A DNA stretch of 10,572 bases from Coxiellaceae bacterium UBA1530 (GCA_002323325.1 DCQA01000009.1:1-10572); one strand, 5' to 3'; shown: positions 1 to 7,543, numbered from the stretch's first letter. Translations and numbers: made by a program. Notes: generated from the sequence alone by a model not told the origin.

Positions 1-316
1 CGAGCTAGCTCACTATCAATCTGAAGCAATGCGTACTGAGGCAAAAGCAGAAGCGGCATCGATCATTGAGCAGGCAAATACCCGAGCTAATCACATGATA
101 GAAGAGGCAAAGACTATTGCTCGAGTTGAGGGTAGTCGTTTGGTGGAATTGGCTAAAGAAGATATTCAAAAAGAATACACACAAGCAAAAGAGCTGCTGA
201 TTGCGCAAGTCGGGCAATTAGCGATTGATGGTGCTCAAAAAGTTTTACAAAACGAGCTCTCGAGCAACTTAGATCTCAATCATGCGATTATTTCAGATAC
301 TGTGGGTGAGGTGTAA
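1..316 (+). CDS. atpF: F1Fo ATP synthase subunit b, C-terminal part (cut by window edge)
   Basis: Subunit b forms the peripheral stalk that holds the F1 catalytic head static against the membrane a subunit. Only the cytoplasmic part is here; the N-terminal membrane helix lies to the left of the window. The reading frame is open from base 2, and the ATG at 29 is internal (AMRTEAKAEA), not a start. The visible roughly 104 residues are almost all helix-forming and rich in Ala, Glu, Lys and Gln, as expected for the elongated b dimer, and the end (GAQKVLQNEL followed by an acidic tail) matches the delta-binding C-terminus of gammaproteobacterial b subunits. The stop TAA shares its last base with the atpH start (TAATG), which implies translational coupling. 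Identification rests on this protein pattern plus its position directly before atpH and atpA. Confidence 0.95.
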   Translation, partial: ELAHYQSEAMRTEAKAEAASIIEQANTRANHMIEEAKTIARVEGSRLVELAKEDIQKEYTQAKELLIAQVGQLAIDGAQKVLQNELSSNLDLNHAIISDTVGEV

Positions 317-870
317 TGTCACAGTATTTAACAATGGCTAGGCCTTATGCAAAAGCACTGATGGGGCAAGCCGAACAAGCTCAGACAACGCGTGAATGGC
401 TGTTAGTGCTAAGCACACTTAAACAAGCTGTTCAGGTACAAGCTATGCGAAGTATTCTTGATAGTCCTCACTATCAAGATCATCAAAGAGAGTCTATTTT
501 GCTAGACGTTGTCGCTGCTTTGCCCGATTTATCGGATTCTTTTCTTAAAACCGTGAAGGATTTTGTAAAAGTATTAAGTTGTAACCAGCGTTTGGCGATA
601 TTGCCTGAGATTTTTCAGTTATATCAATCACAACTTGAAAAGAGAGAAGGTGTTGTTACTGCGCAAGTACGCTCAGCGAGGGCGTTGGTGGATAAAGAGG
701 TGGCTTCCGTCAAGCAGTACTTAAATAGCACGCTGAGTGCGCAAGCACAGTTAGAGTTGAGTGTTGATGCGTCTTTGATTGGGGGCATCGTTATTCAAGT
801 TGGAAGTTGGGTTTTGGATGGTTCAGTCAGCAATAGACTTGCCCGTTTAAGTGAAAGTTTAAGAGGTTAA
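316..870 (+). CDS. atpH: F1 ATP synthase subunit delta
   Basis: Subunit delta sits on top of the alpha3beta3 ring and joins it to subunit b. The 184-residue protein is slightly longer than the E. coli subunit (177). It begins with the typical MARPYAKAL segment (residues 7-15), which starts the N-terminal helical domain that contacts alpha. It carries the family's C-terminal signature around residues 147-171, including IGGIVIQVGSWVLDGSV, and ends in SNRLARLSESLRG. The ATG at 316 overlaps the atpF stop by one base; a GGTGAGG ribosome binding site lies inside the atpF end at 305-311. The gene ends with tandem in-frame stops TAA TAG (868-873). There is no sign of truncation. Confidence 0.97.
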   Translation: MSQYLTMARPYAKALMGQAEQAQTTREWLLVLSTLKQAVQVQAMRSILDSPHYQDHQRESILLDVVAALPDLSDSFLKTVKDFVKVLSCNQRLAILPEIFQLYQSQLEKREGVVTAQVRSARALVDKEVASVKQYLNSTLSAQAQLELSVDASLIGGIVIQVGSWVLDGSVSNRLARLSESLRG

Positions 871-875
871 TAGCG

Positions 876-2426
876 ATGTCAGTGTCACAATTAGAAGCAT
901 CAGAGATTAGTAAGATTATTCAGTCTCGAATTGATAGTCTGAATATCCAGGCTGAAGTCAGAACAGAAGGTACGATTGTTAATTTAAAAGATGGTATCGT
1001 TCGAATATACGGGTTAAATGATGTCATGTTTGGGGAGATGATTGAGTTTCCAGGCGGGACATTTGGTTTGGCGTTTAATTTAGAGAGAGACTCGGTTGGT
1101 GCCGTGGTTCTCGGTCCTTATGGCCATTTAGAAGAAGGTATGGTGGCACGTTGTACAGGTAAAATTCTTGAGGTTCCTGTTGGTGAAGCTTTGCTTGGTC
1201 GAGTGGTTGACACGCTGGGCCGTCCTATTGACGGCAAAGGATCTATTGAAACCGATCTGATGTCAGCCATTGAAAAGATTGCACCAGGTGTGATTGACAG
1301 GCAGTCCGTCGACCAGCCTTTACAGACAGGAATTAAGTCAATTGATGCTATGGTACCTATCGGTCGCGGTCAGCGTGAATTGATTATCGGTGATCGCCAG
1401 ATTGGAAAAACAGCAATAGCCATTGATACAATCATCAATCAAAAAGATACCGGCGTTAAGTGTATCTACGTTGCTATTGGGCAAAAAGCTTCTTCAGTTG
1501 CTGCAGTTGTGCGTAAACTGGAAGAGCATGATGCTCTAAAGCATACGATCATTGTTGCAGCAAATGCATCTGATGCTGCGTCACTTCAATACTTGGCTCC
1601 TTATGCCGGTTGTTCAATGGGAGAATACTTTAGAGACAAAGGTGAAGATGCCTTGATTGTTTACGATGATTTGACTAAACAAGCGTGGGCGTATCGTCAG
1701 ATTTCTTTATTGCTTCGTCGTCCACCTGGTCGTGAAGCATACCCAGGTGACGTATTTTACTTGCATTCTCGCTTGCTCGAGAGAGCAGCTCGTGTTAATT
1801 CAGATTATGTTGAAAAAATGACAGATGGCGCTGTTAAAGGTAAAACAGGATCATTGACAGCCTTGCCCATTATCGAAACACAAGCGGGGGATGTTTCAGC
1901 ATTTATTCCAACGAATGTCATATCCATTACGGATGGCCAGATCTTCCTTGACGTGAACATGTTTAACTCTGGGATTAGGCCAGCAATCAGTACGGGGTTG
2001 TCGGTATCTCGCGTGGGTGGTGCAGCACAGACAAAAATCGTTAAAAAACTCGCGGGAGGTCTTCGTATTGCCGCGGCACAGTATCGAGAGTTAGAAGCAT
2101 TCTCACAATTTGCATCTGATTTGGATGAAGCCACTCGGAAACAATTAGAACGCGGTCAGCGTATCTACGAAATGTTAAAGCAATCGCAATACCAACCTTT
2201 AGATGTAGCGCAAACTGCTTTCTCATGGTTTGTGGTAGAAAAAGGTTATCTCGACGATGTTGAGTTAAATAAAGTGATTAGTTTTGAATCGGCATTACAT
2301 GCTTACTTAGCTGATACTCAGGTTGATCTGATGAAGTCTATTAATAATAAGGCAACATTAGACGCTGATACGCTCAAACAGATGGAGCACGTCTTAGAGC
2401 AGTTTAAATCGACACAGTCTTGGTAG
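876..2426 (+). CDS. atpA: F1 ATP synthase subunit alpha
   Basis: Subunit alpha is the non-catalytic nucleotide-binding subunit of F1 and supplies the arginine finger to the catalytic sites on beta. The 516 residues are close to the E. coli length (513). Visible landmarks are the N-terminal beta-barrel (FGEMIEFPGG), the P-loop GDRQIGKT at residues 172-179, the block GEYFRDKGEDALIVYDDLTK (Walker B region), GREAYPGDVFYLHSRLLERA, and SVSRVGGAAQTK, in which Arg379 is the finger. Two positions are unusual. The P-loop has Ile176 where GDRQTGKT is the usual form, and the family signature P-A-[LIV]-[DNH]-x3-S-x-S reads PAISTGLSVS, with Ser372 replacing Asn/Asp. The start ATG at 876 has AGAGG at 862-866, inside the atpH end. 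The subunit is expected to be functional; the substitutions look like lineage variation. Confidence 0.98.
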   Translation: MSVSQLEASEISKIIQSRIDSLNIQAEVRTEGTIVNLKDGIVRIYGLNDVMFGEMIEFPGGTFGLAFNLERDSVGAVVLGPYGHLEEGMVARCTGKILEVPVGEALLGRVVDTLGRPIDGKGSIETDLMSAIEKIAPGVIDRQSVDQPLQTGIKSIDAMVPIGRGQRELIIGDRQIGKTAIAIDTIINQKDTGVKCIYVAIGQKASSVAAVVRKLEEHDALKHTIIVAANASDAASLQYLAPYAGCSMGEYFRDKGEDALIVYDDLTKQAWAYRQISLLLRRPPGREAYPGDVFYLHSRLLERAARVNSDYVEKMTDGAVKGKTGSLTALPIIETQAGDVSAFIPTNVISITDGQIFLDVNMFNSGIRPAISTGLSVSRVGGAAQTKIVKKLAGGLRIAAAQYRELEAFSQFASDLDEATRKQLERGQRIYEMLKQSQYQPLDVAQTAFSWFVVEKGYLDDVELNKVISFESALHAYLADTQVDLMKSINNKATLDADTLKQMEHVLEQFKSTQSW

Positions 2427-2448
2427 ATAACAAACGAGGAAAGTGACC

Positions 2449-3315
2449 ATGTCACGCGCTAGAGAAATTCATAAGAAAATGTCCAGTGTTAAGAGTACTC
2501 AAAAGATTACTCGTGCAATGGAACTTGTGGCGTCTAGTAAGATGCGTAAAGCTCAAGATAGAATGGCATTATCGAAGCCCTATGCTACTCATATTCGTGA
2601 TGTTATTGCGCACGTAGCTGCTAGTCACAGCGAGTTTAAGCACCCATACATGGAGCAGAGAGAAGAGATAAAACGTGTTGGTTTTATCATCGTTTCTACA
2701 GATCGAGGCTTGTGTGGTGGATTAAACATGAACCTGTTTCGAACTGTATTAAGAAAAATGAAAGGGCTTTCCGAAAGCGGGATTGAGATTGATGTCTGTT
2801 TTATTGGACGTAAAGCAGAAAGTTTTTTCTCACGCCTAGATGTAAATGTGGTTGGCTCTGCATCTGGCTTAGGAGATACGCCTGCTATCACTGATTTAGT
2901 GGGAGTTGTTAAGGTGATGTTAGATCGTTTCGATTCCGGACAGTTAGATCAAGTCTTTGTTGTTGCGAATAGTTTTGTTAATACAATGACACAAAAACCC
3001 TTTGTTCGTGAGCTGCTGCCATTACAGCCGGAGTCATCGTCAAAGCAGGGCCATTGGGATTATATTTACGAGCCAGATGATTCATCAGTGTTAATGACTG
3101 AGCTGTTAGTCCGTTACATCGAGTCGCAAGTTTATCAGGCTGTGATTGAAAATATTGCTTGTGAACAAAGTGCGAGAATGGTTGCGATGAAAAGTGCAAC
3201 GGATAACGCGGCATCACTAATAGACGAGCTAAGATTGGTCTACAACAAAGTAAGGCAATCAAGCATTACACAAGAGATTTCTGAAATTGTGGCAGGGGCT
3301 GCTGCTGTAGAATAA
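2449..3315 (+). CDS. atpG: F1 ATP synthase subunit gamma
   Basis: Subunit gamma is the central rotor shaft that turns inside the alpha3beta3 ring. The 288-residue protein (E. coli 287) starts MSRAREIHKKMSSVKSTQKI and contains STDRGLCGGLN, the middle Rossmann-like region. It ends with the family signature ITQEISEIVAGAAA (residues 273-286) on the C-terminal helix that pairs with the N-terminal helix to form the coiled-coil axle. A longer frame exists from a GTG at 2443, but the ribosome binding site GAGGAAA (2436-2442) abuts that GTG directly and is correctly spaced (6 nt) from the ATG at 2449, so I use the ATG. The gene lies 22 nt after atpA and 19 nt before atpD. Confidence 0.97.
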   Translation: MSRAREIHKKMSSVKSTQKITRAMELVASSKMRKAQDRMALSKPYATHIRDVIAHVAASHSEFKHPYMEQREEIKRVGFIIVSTDRGLCGGLNMNLFRTVLRKMKGLSESGIEIDVCFIGRKAESFFSRLDVNVVGSASGLGDTPAITDLVGVVKVMLDRFDSGQLDQVFVVANSFVNTMTQKPFVRELLPLQPESSSKQGHWDYIYEPDDSSVLMTELLVRYIESQVYQAVIENIACEQSARMVAMKSATDNAASLIDELRLVYNKVRQSSITQEISEIVAGAAAVE

Positions 3316-3334
3316 GTAACAGAGGTATATTGAA

Positions 3335-4726
3335 ATGAGTACACAGGTAACGCAAATGGGTGAGATTATTGAAGTAATTGGTGCGGTCATCGATGTTGAG
3401 TTTGAAAGTGGTTCAGCACCAAAGATTTATGATGCCTTAACCGTAAAAGAAACCGGATTGGTTTTAGAAGTTCAACAACAATTAGGTGATGGTATCGTTC
3501 GCACAATTGCAATGGGTGGTACCGAAGGTCTTAAGCGTGGGTTGGAGGTTTCAAATACAGGAGGCCCTATTGAAGTGCCTGTTGGTAAAGAAACGCTAGG
3601 TCGTATTATGAATGTACTGGGTGAGCCTATTGATGAGGCAGGACCTATCGGAGAACAAGAGCGCTTACCTATCCATCGTGCTGCACCGGATTTTACTGAC
3701 CAGTCTGGTAGCACCGAAATTTTAGAGACAGGTGTGAAAGTCATCGATTTATTATGCCCATTTTCAAAAGGGGGTAAGGTTGGATTATTTGGTGGTGCTG
3801 GTGTGGGTAAAACAGTCAATATGATGGAGCTCATTCGTAATATTGCGGTTGAGCACAGTGGTTACTCAGTATTTGCTGGAGTTGGTGAGCGAACCCGTGA
3901 AGGAAATGATTTCTATCATGAGATGACCGACTCTAATGTTATCGATAAAGTATCTTTAGTATATGGTCAGATGAATGAGCCACCAGGTAACCGTTTGCGA
4001 GTCGCTTTAACCGGTTTAACAATAGCCGAGCAATTCCGAGATGAGGGTCGAGATGTTCTATTGTTTATTGATAACATCTATCGATATACGCTTGCCGGTG
4101 TAGAAGTATCAGCCTTATTAGGACGTATGCCCTCAGCGGTGGGTTATCAACCTACCTTGGCTGAAGAAATGGGTAATTTGCAAGAGCGCATTACTTCAAC
4201 AAAGACTGGGTCAATCACATCAATTCAAGCGGTATATGTCCCTGCAGATGATTTAACAGATCCATCTCCTGCGACGACTTTTTCGCATTTAGATGCCACG
4301 GTTGTGTTATCCCGTCAAATTGCGGAACTTGGAATTTATCCAGCCATTGATCCGTTAGATTCTAGTAGTCGTCAGCTAGATCCTCTTGTTGTTGGGGATG
4401 ACCATTATTCCGTTGCTCGTGCAGTACAACAAACTTTGCAGCGCTACAATGAATTAAAAGATATTATCGCGATCTTGGGTATGGATGAATTATCTGAGGA
4501 AGATAAATTGACTGTAAAAAGAGCTCGTAAGATGCAGCGCTTTTTATCACAACCATTTTTTGTTGCTGAAGTTTTTACAGGTTCCCCAGGGAAGTATGTC
4601 TCTTTGAAAGATACGATTGCAGGCTTTAAGGGCATATTGAATGGTGATTACGATGAGATTCCAGAGCAAGCATTTTATATGGTCGGAAGTATTGATGAAG
4701 TTGTTGAAAAGGCTCGCGAGTTATAA
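3335..4726 (+). CDS. atpD: F1 ATP synthase subunit beta (catalytic)
   Basis: Subunit beta carries the catalytic sites that make or hydrolyse ATP in F1. The 463 residues (E. coli 460) show all catalytic landmarks: the P-loop GGAGVGKT at 153-160 with Lys159, the GERTREGNDFYHEM block with catalytic Glu185 and Arg186, the LFIDNIYRYTLAG Walker B segment, the DELSEED loop (the DELSEED-box that touches gamma), and the signature PAIDPLDSSS, which fits the family pattern fully, unlike the alpha subunit here. The C-terminal block FLSQPFFVAEVFTGSPGKYV is typical of gammaproteobacteria. The ATG at 3335 has AGAGG at 3321-3325. A second in-frame ATG eight codons later is less well placed for a ribosome binding site. 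Nothing is broken or missing. Confidence 0.98.
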   Translation: MSTQVTQMGEIIEVIGAVIDVEFESGSAPKIYDALTVKETGLVLEVQQQLGDGIVRTIAMGGTEGLKRGLEVSNTGGPIEVPVGKETLGRIMNVLGEPIDEAGPIGEQERLPIHRAAPDFTDQSGSTEILETGVKVIDLLCPFSKGGKVGLFGGAGVGKTVNMMELIRNIAVEHSGYSVFAGVGERTREGNDFYHEMTDSNVIDKVSLVYGQMNEPPGNRLRVALTGLTIAEQFRDEGRDVLLFIDNIYRYTLAGVEVSALLGRMPSAVGYQPTLAEEMGNLQERITSTKTGSITSIQAVYVPADDLTDPSPATTFSHLDATVVLSRQIAELGIYPAIDPLDSSSRQLDPLVVGDDHYSVARAVQQTLQRYNELKDIIAILGMDELSEEDKLTVKRARKMQRFLSQPFFVAEVFTGSPGKYVSLKDTIAGFKGILNGDYDEIPEQAFYMVGSIDEVVEKAREL

Positions 4727-4740
4727 AAAGGGTTCGGACA

Positions 4741-5169
4741 ATGATAGAAAAAACCATGAAATTGACCATCGTCAGTGCAGAGGCTGCATTATTCTCAGGT
4801 GAAGTGACAAGATTGATCGCAACTGGCGGTTCTGGTGAGTTAGGAATATATCCAGGGCACACGGCATTACTAACGGCAATAAAGCCCGGCACCGTCGAAT
4901 TTATTCTTGAGACTGGTGAGAGTCACGTCTACTACACTTCAGGCGGATTTCTTGAAGTGCAGCCAGAGGTCGTCACTATTTTAGCGAACACAGCCAGTCG
5001 AGCGGAAGATCTGGATGAGTTGGCGGCGCAAACAGCTAAAGAGCAAGCAGAGGCTGCTCTATCAGATAAAGGAAAATCAGTAGATTATGCTCAAGCTATG
5101 ACTGAGTTAGCTGAAGCTACTGCTCAGCTTCGAGCTATCCAATCGATACGAAAACATATCAAGTCATAA
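4741..5169 (+). CDS. atpC: F1 ATP synthase subunit epsilon
   Basis: Subunit epsilon binds gamma and the c ring in the rotor and, through its C-terminal helices, can inhibit ATP hydrolysis. The 142-residue protein has the N-terminal beta-sandwich (to about residue 88) with the hallmark GELGIYPGHTALLTAIKPG at 32-50 and SGGFLEVQP. A C-terminal helical hairpin rich in Ala, Glu and Gln follows, ending AQLRAIQSIRKHIKS, so the regulatory arm is present. The ATG at 4741 lies 14 nt after atpD with AAGGG at 4728-4732. A second ATG at codon 6 is possible, but its spacing from the ribosome binding site is poor. It is the last gene of the canonical atp cluster. No terminator is visible in the 82 nt before glmU, so read-through is likely. 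Confidence 0.96.
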   Translation: MIEKTMKLTIVSAEAALFSGEVTRLIATGGSGELGIYPGHTALLTAIKPGTVEFILETGESHVYYTSGGFLEVQPEVVTILANTASRAEDLDELAAQTAKEQAEAALSDKGKSVDYAQAMTELAEATAQLRAIQSIRKHIKS

Positions 5170-5251
5170 TCTTTTTAACAGTGAGAGATGCCGAATCGAT
5201 AATTGTACCAGTACGTGTCTGAAACTGTTTGTCGATATCATGGGGTAATTT

Positions 5252-6634
5252 ATGAGTTTAAGTATTATTGTTCTAGCTGCTGGTAATGGTAAGCGAATGT
5301 GCTCGGGTGTACCCAAAGTTCTTCATGAACTAGCTGGAGTTCCCATGGTGGAGCGTGTTATTCGTACCGCTAAATCATTAAACCCAGACTCAATTCATGT
5401 GGTTTATGGTAGTGGTGGAGAGCAAGTTAAGCAGACTTTATCTCATTTGCCGGTGAACTGGATTCGTCAAGAAGATCGATTAGGAACTGGGCATGCTGTT
5501 TCACAAGCCCTGCCTTTTTGTCATGAGGACGATCAAGTGCTGGTGCTATATGGTGATGTACCTTTGATATCGTATGACACATTGAATGTCTTGCTAGAAC
5601 AAACGCCAGAACATGCGCTCGGTTTGGTAATCATCAACAAAGATAATCCTGCGGGCCTAGGGCGTATTATTCGTAATGAATTGGGTAATATTATTGCTAT
5701 TGTCGAAGAAAAAGATGCTAATGAGCAAGAAAAGAAAATTACAGAAGTTAATACTGGGATTCTCACCACGTCCGTTCGACAGCTGAATAAGTGGTTACCG
5801 GAATTAAAAAACGATAATACTCAAAATGAATATTACCTTACGGATATTATCTCTTTTGCTGTTCATGACGGTATTGCCGTAGGCGGTGTAATCTGTCATT
5901 GCCAGCAAGAAGTTCAAGGAGTCAACGATCGCTGGCAACTAACAACATTAGAACGATTTTATCAATTAGAGCAAGCACGCTCTTTAGCTTTTTCAGGTGT
6001 CAAGGTCTTAGATCCTCATCGTTTAGATATTCGTGGGCATGCTTCTATTGGGCGTGATACCGTTTTAGACGTCAACGTTGTCGTCGAAGGTGATGTGGTC
6101 ATTGGTGAAAACTGTATTATTGGTCCAAATGTATTTTTAAAAAATGTCACGTTAGGCGATGATGTTGTGATTGCTGCTAATTCGGTCGTAGAAGGTGCGG
6201 TTATTGAAGATCGAGCCGTGGTTGGTCCTTTCGCTCGCATTCGTCCAGAAACTACTTTAGGGCAAGGCGTCAAAGTGGGTAATTTTGTTGAAATTAAAGC
6301 AACCTCTATGGCTGCAGGAAGTAAGGCTTCTCATTTATCTTATTTGGGTAATGCAACTTTAGGTTATGGTGTTAATATTGGAGCTGGTGCGATTACTTGT
6401 AATTACGATGGAGTGAATAAGTGGCCTACCGTGATTGAAGATGGTGTATTTGTTGGCTCTAACACAGCCTTAGTTGCACCTGTTACCGTCGGTAAGCAAG
6501 CAACAATTGGTGCAGGTTCTACCATTACTCAGGATGTTCCAGAAGGTCAATTAACGCTAGAGCGTAACCAGCAACGAACAATATCGGCGTGGCAAAGACC
6601 AAAGAAAAAAGAAGAAGCTAGTCTAGAGGCTTAA
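5252..6634 (+). CDS. glmU: Bifunctional N-acetylglucosamine-1-phosphate uridyltransferase / glucosamine-1-phosphate acetyltransferase
   Basis: GlmU makes UDP-GlcNAc in two steps: it acetylates glucosamine-1-phosphate with acetyl-CoA, then transfers UMP from UTP. The product feeds peptidoglycan and lipid A synthesis. The 460 residues (E. coli 456) begin with the nucleotidyltransferase signature LAAGNGKRM at 8-16, then PKVLHELAG, QEDRLGTGHA (73-82) and GDVPL (101-105) with the metal-binding Asp102. The C-terminal half is a left-handed beta-helix of hexapeptide repeats ([LIV]-G-x4) from about residue 250. It contains KASHLSYLG with the acetyltransferase base His361, then CNYDGVNKWPT and the basic QRPKKKEEA tail. 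The gene lies 82 nt after atpC on the same strand, the usual gammaproteobacterial location. The ribosome binding site is weak (GGGG at 5242-5245). The gene ends in tandem stops TAA TAG. Confidence 0.98.
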   Translation: MSLSIIVLAAGNGKRMCSGVPKVLHELAGVPMVERVIRTAKSLNPDSIHVVYGSGGEQVKQTLSHLPVNWIRQEDRLGTGHAVSQALPFCHEDDQVLVLYGDVPLISYDTLNVLLEQTPEHALGLVIINKDNPAGLGRIIRNELGNIIAIVEEKDANEQEKKITEVNTGILTTSVRQLNKWLPELKNDNTQNEYYLTDIISFAVHDGIAVGGVICHCQQEVQGVNDRWQLTTLERFYQLEQARSLAFSGVKVLDPHRLDIRGHASIGRDTVLDVNVVVEGDVVIGENCIIGPNVFLKNVTLGDDVVIAANSVVEGAVIEDRAVVGPFARIRPETTLGQGVKVGNFVEIKATSMAAGSKASHLSYLGNATLGYGVNIGAGAITCNYDGVNKWPTVIEDGVFVGSNTALVAPVTVGKQATIGAGSTITQDVPEGQLTLERNQQRTISAWQRPKKKEEASLEA

Positions 6635-6654
6635 TAGACGTGTTGAGTTAAACT

Positions 6655-7380
6655 ATGCCTGCAGGAAGAATTTTTCAAGACTGTTCCATTACATTAGGCG
6701 ATAGTGTTTCTTTAACGGAACCCGCATCGCATTACCTGCTACGAGTTTTGCGTGCAAAAGTTGGCGAGTCTATTATTGTTTTTAATGGGCAAGGCGGCGA
6801 GTATCAAGCTGTCATAACCTCAGTTTCAAAGCGATCTGTCTCGGTTGAATTCAAAAACTTCCATGACGTAAATCTAGAGTCGCCGGTACAAATAGAGCTC
6901 GGACAAGCATTATTGCGTGGTGATAAAATGGATTGGGTGATTCAAAAATCTGTTGAGCTTGGTGTCAATACTATTACACCCCTATTAACTGATCGTATTA
7001 CGATTAAGTTACAGGCAGATCGCTTAGCCAAACGTTTATCGCATTGGCGTTCTATTGCAATTAGTGCGTGTGAGCAGTCTGGGCGTTGTGTCGTTCCGAT
7101 TATCAATGCACCAGTTAATATTACTGATTGGATGTTTGCATCAAAAATACCGACTTTTATAGCGTCTCCTCGTGCAAAAGACGCGCTGCCTAAATCCTTA
7201 ACGTGTCAACGAGCGCGTATTGTTATTGGGCCAGAAGGAGGTTTATCCTCAAACGATCTAGAGCAATGTCACACGGATTTTTGCTATCCCTTTTCTATGG
7301 GGCCACGTATTTTGAGAACAGAAACTGCTGCGATTGCAGCATTGACAATGATGCAAGTGCAATGGGGTGGTTTGAGTTAA
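6655..7380 (+). CDS. rsmE: 16S rRNA (uracil-1498-N3)-methyltransferase
   Basis: RsmE uses S-adenosylmethionine to methylate U1498 in helix 44 of 16S rRNA in the assembled 30S subunit. The 241-residue protein (E. coli 243) has an N-terminal PUA-like RNA-binding domain (to about residue 75, with HYLLRVLRAKVG) and a SPOUT/trefoil-knot methyltransferase domain. Diagnostic motifs are QALLRGDKMDWVIQKSVELG (84-103), SIAISACEQSGR (133-144), IGPEGGLSS (191-199) and the knot segment MGPRILRTETAA (215-226), which forms the SAM pocket. The HPRA motif of E. coli reads SPRA here. The gene is 20 nt after glmU and has no strong ribosome binding site, so translation may depend on coupling to glmU. In E. coli rsmE lies beside gshB, so linkage to atp-glmU is a different arrangement. 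Confidence 0.95.
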   Translation: MPAGRIFQDCSITLGDSVSLTEPASHYLLRVLRAKVGESIIVFNGQGGEYQAVITSVSKRSVSVEFKNFHDVNLESPVQIELGQALLRGDKMDWVIQKSVELGVNTITPLLTDRITIKLQADRLAKRLSHWRSIAISACEQSGRCVVPIINAPVNITDWMFASKIPTFIASPRAKDALPKSLTCQRARIVIGPEGGLSSNDLEQCHTDFCYPFSMGPRILRTETAAIAALTMMQVQWGGLS

Positions 7381-7388
7381 ATAAGGTT

Positions 7389-7416
7389 TTGTTAATTAAT
7401 TGAATCGCTATAGGAT
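7389..7416 (+). promoter_or_regulatory. Candidate sigma-70 promoter for the sRNA downstream of rsmE
   Basis: TTGTTA (7389-7394) and TAGGAT (7411-7416) are separated by 16 nt, each matching four of six consensus positions. Transcription would start near 7423, just before the palindrome AGTGAATTCACT and the GGA-rich hairpins. No TGTAAG-N6-CTTACA (GacA-type) element is visible upstream. The RNA could instead be processed from the rsmE mRNA. This is a weak-to-moderate match. Confidence 0.35.
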
Positions 7417-7422
7417 GCGTGT

Positions 7423-7543
7423 TAGAGTGAATTCACTTGAGAATTGAAATAGGTTCTCTCATGGATCGAGAAAGTTCTATGGATGGAGCTTCTGGAAAGG
7501 AACTCCAGAGTCAGGGGGGGTGAATTTATTCACCCCTTTTTTT
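7423..7543 (+). ncRNA. Candidate CsrA/RsmA-sequestering small RNA (RsmY/RsmZ/CsrB type)
   Basis: About 120 nt between rsmE and its terminator reads as a chain of hairpins with GGA exposed. The 5' part has AGUG-AAUU-CACU (7426-7437). Hairpin 1 pairs UUCUC (7454-7458) with GAGAA (7468-7472) and its loop holds AUGGAU. Hairpin 2 pairs AGUUCU (7473-7478) with GGAGCU (7485-7490, two G-U pairs) around the six-base loop AUGGAU. Hairpin 3 pairs UCUGGA (7491-7496) with UCCAGA (7504-7509) around AAGGAAC. A Rho-independent terminator follows. Family knowledge: RsmY, RsmZ and CsrB bind dimeric CsrA/RsmA through ANGGA motifs in hairpin loops and so relieve repression of target mRNAs; length and layout here match RsmY-type RNAs (about 120 nt). 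The function is inferred from architecture alone. The alternative is an ordinary 3' untranslated region of the atp-glmU-rsmE transcript. Confidence 0.6.
7517..7543 (+). terminator. Rho-independent terminator after rsmE / sRNA
   Basis: A perfect 8-bp stem GGGGTGAA / TTCACCCC (7517-7524 with 7529-7536) with a TTTA loop is followed by seven T (7537-7543). Three extra G (7514-7516) can form G-U pairs with the first U residues and lengthen the stem. This is a strong intrinsic terminator. It ends the putative sRNA and would also end read-through from the atp-glmU-rsmE unit. Confidence 0.9.

Noticed and set aside
1805..2226. Long open frames antisense to atpA, and similar ones opposite atpG, atpD, glmU and the LysR gene
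   Set aside because: These are reading-frame shadows of strongly conserved genes, without ribosome binding sites or family motifs.
2443..2448. GTG start two codons before the atpG ATG
   Set aside because: The ribosome binding site GAGGAAA directly abuts the GTG, leaving no spacer; the ATG at 2449 is spaced normally and gives the family length.
1..5169. Possibility that this is a second, acquired atp operon rather than the housekeeping one
   Set aside because: glmU directly follows atpC, as in the usual gammaproteobacterial chromosomal cluster, and the beta, gamma and delta sequences are canonical. The alpha substitutions alone do not support a paralogous operon.
5170..5251. Internal promoter or terminator between atpC and glmU
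   Set aside because: I found no hairpin with a T run. The best -10-like string (TATCAT at 5236-5241) would start transcription almost at the glmU ATG and has no -35.
7203..7403. 66-codon + strand frame overlapping the end of rsmE and entering the sRNA promoter region
   Set aside because: It is a shifted frame inside the conserved RsmE knot region; it has no ribosome binding site and no recognisable protein features.
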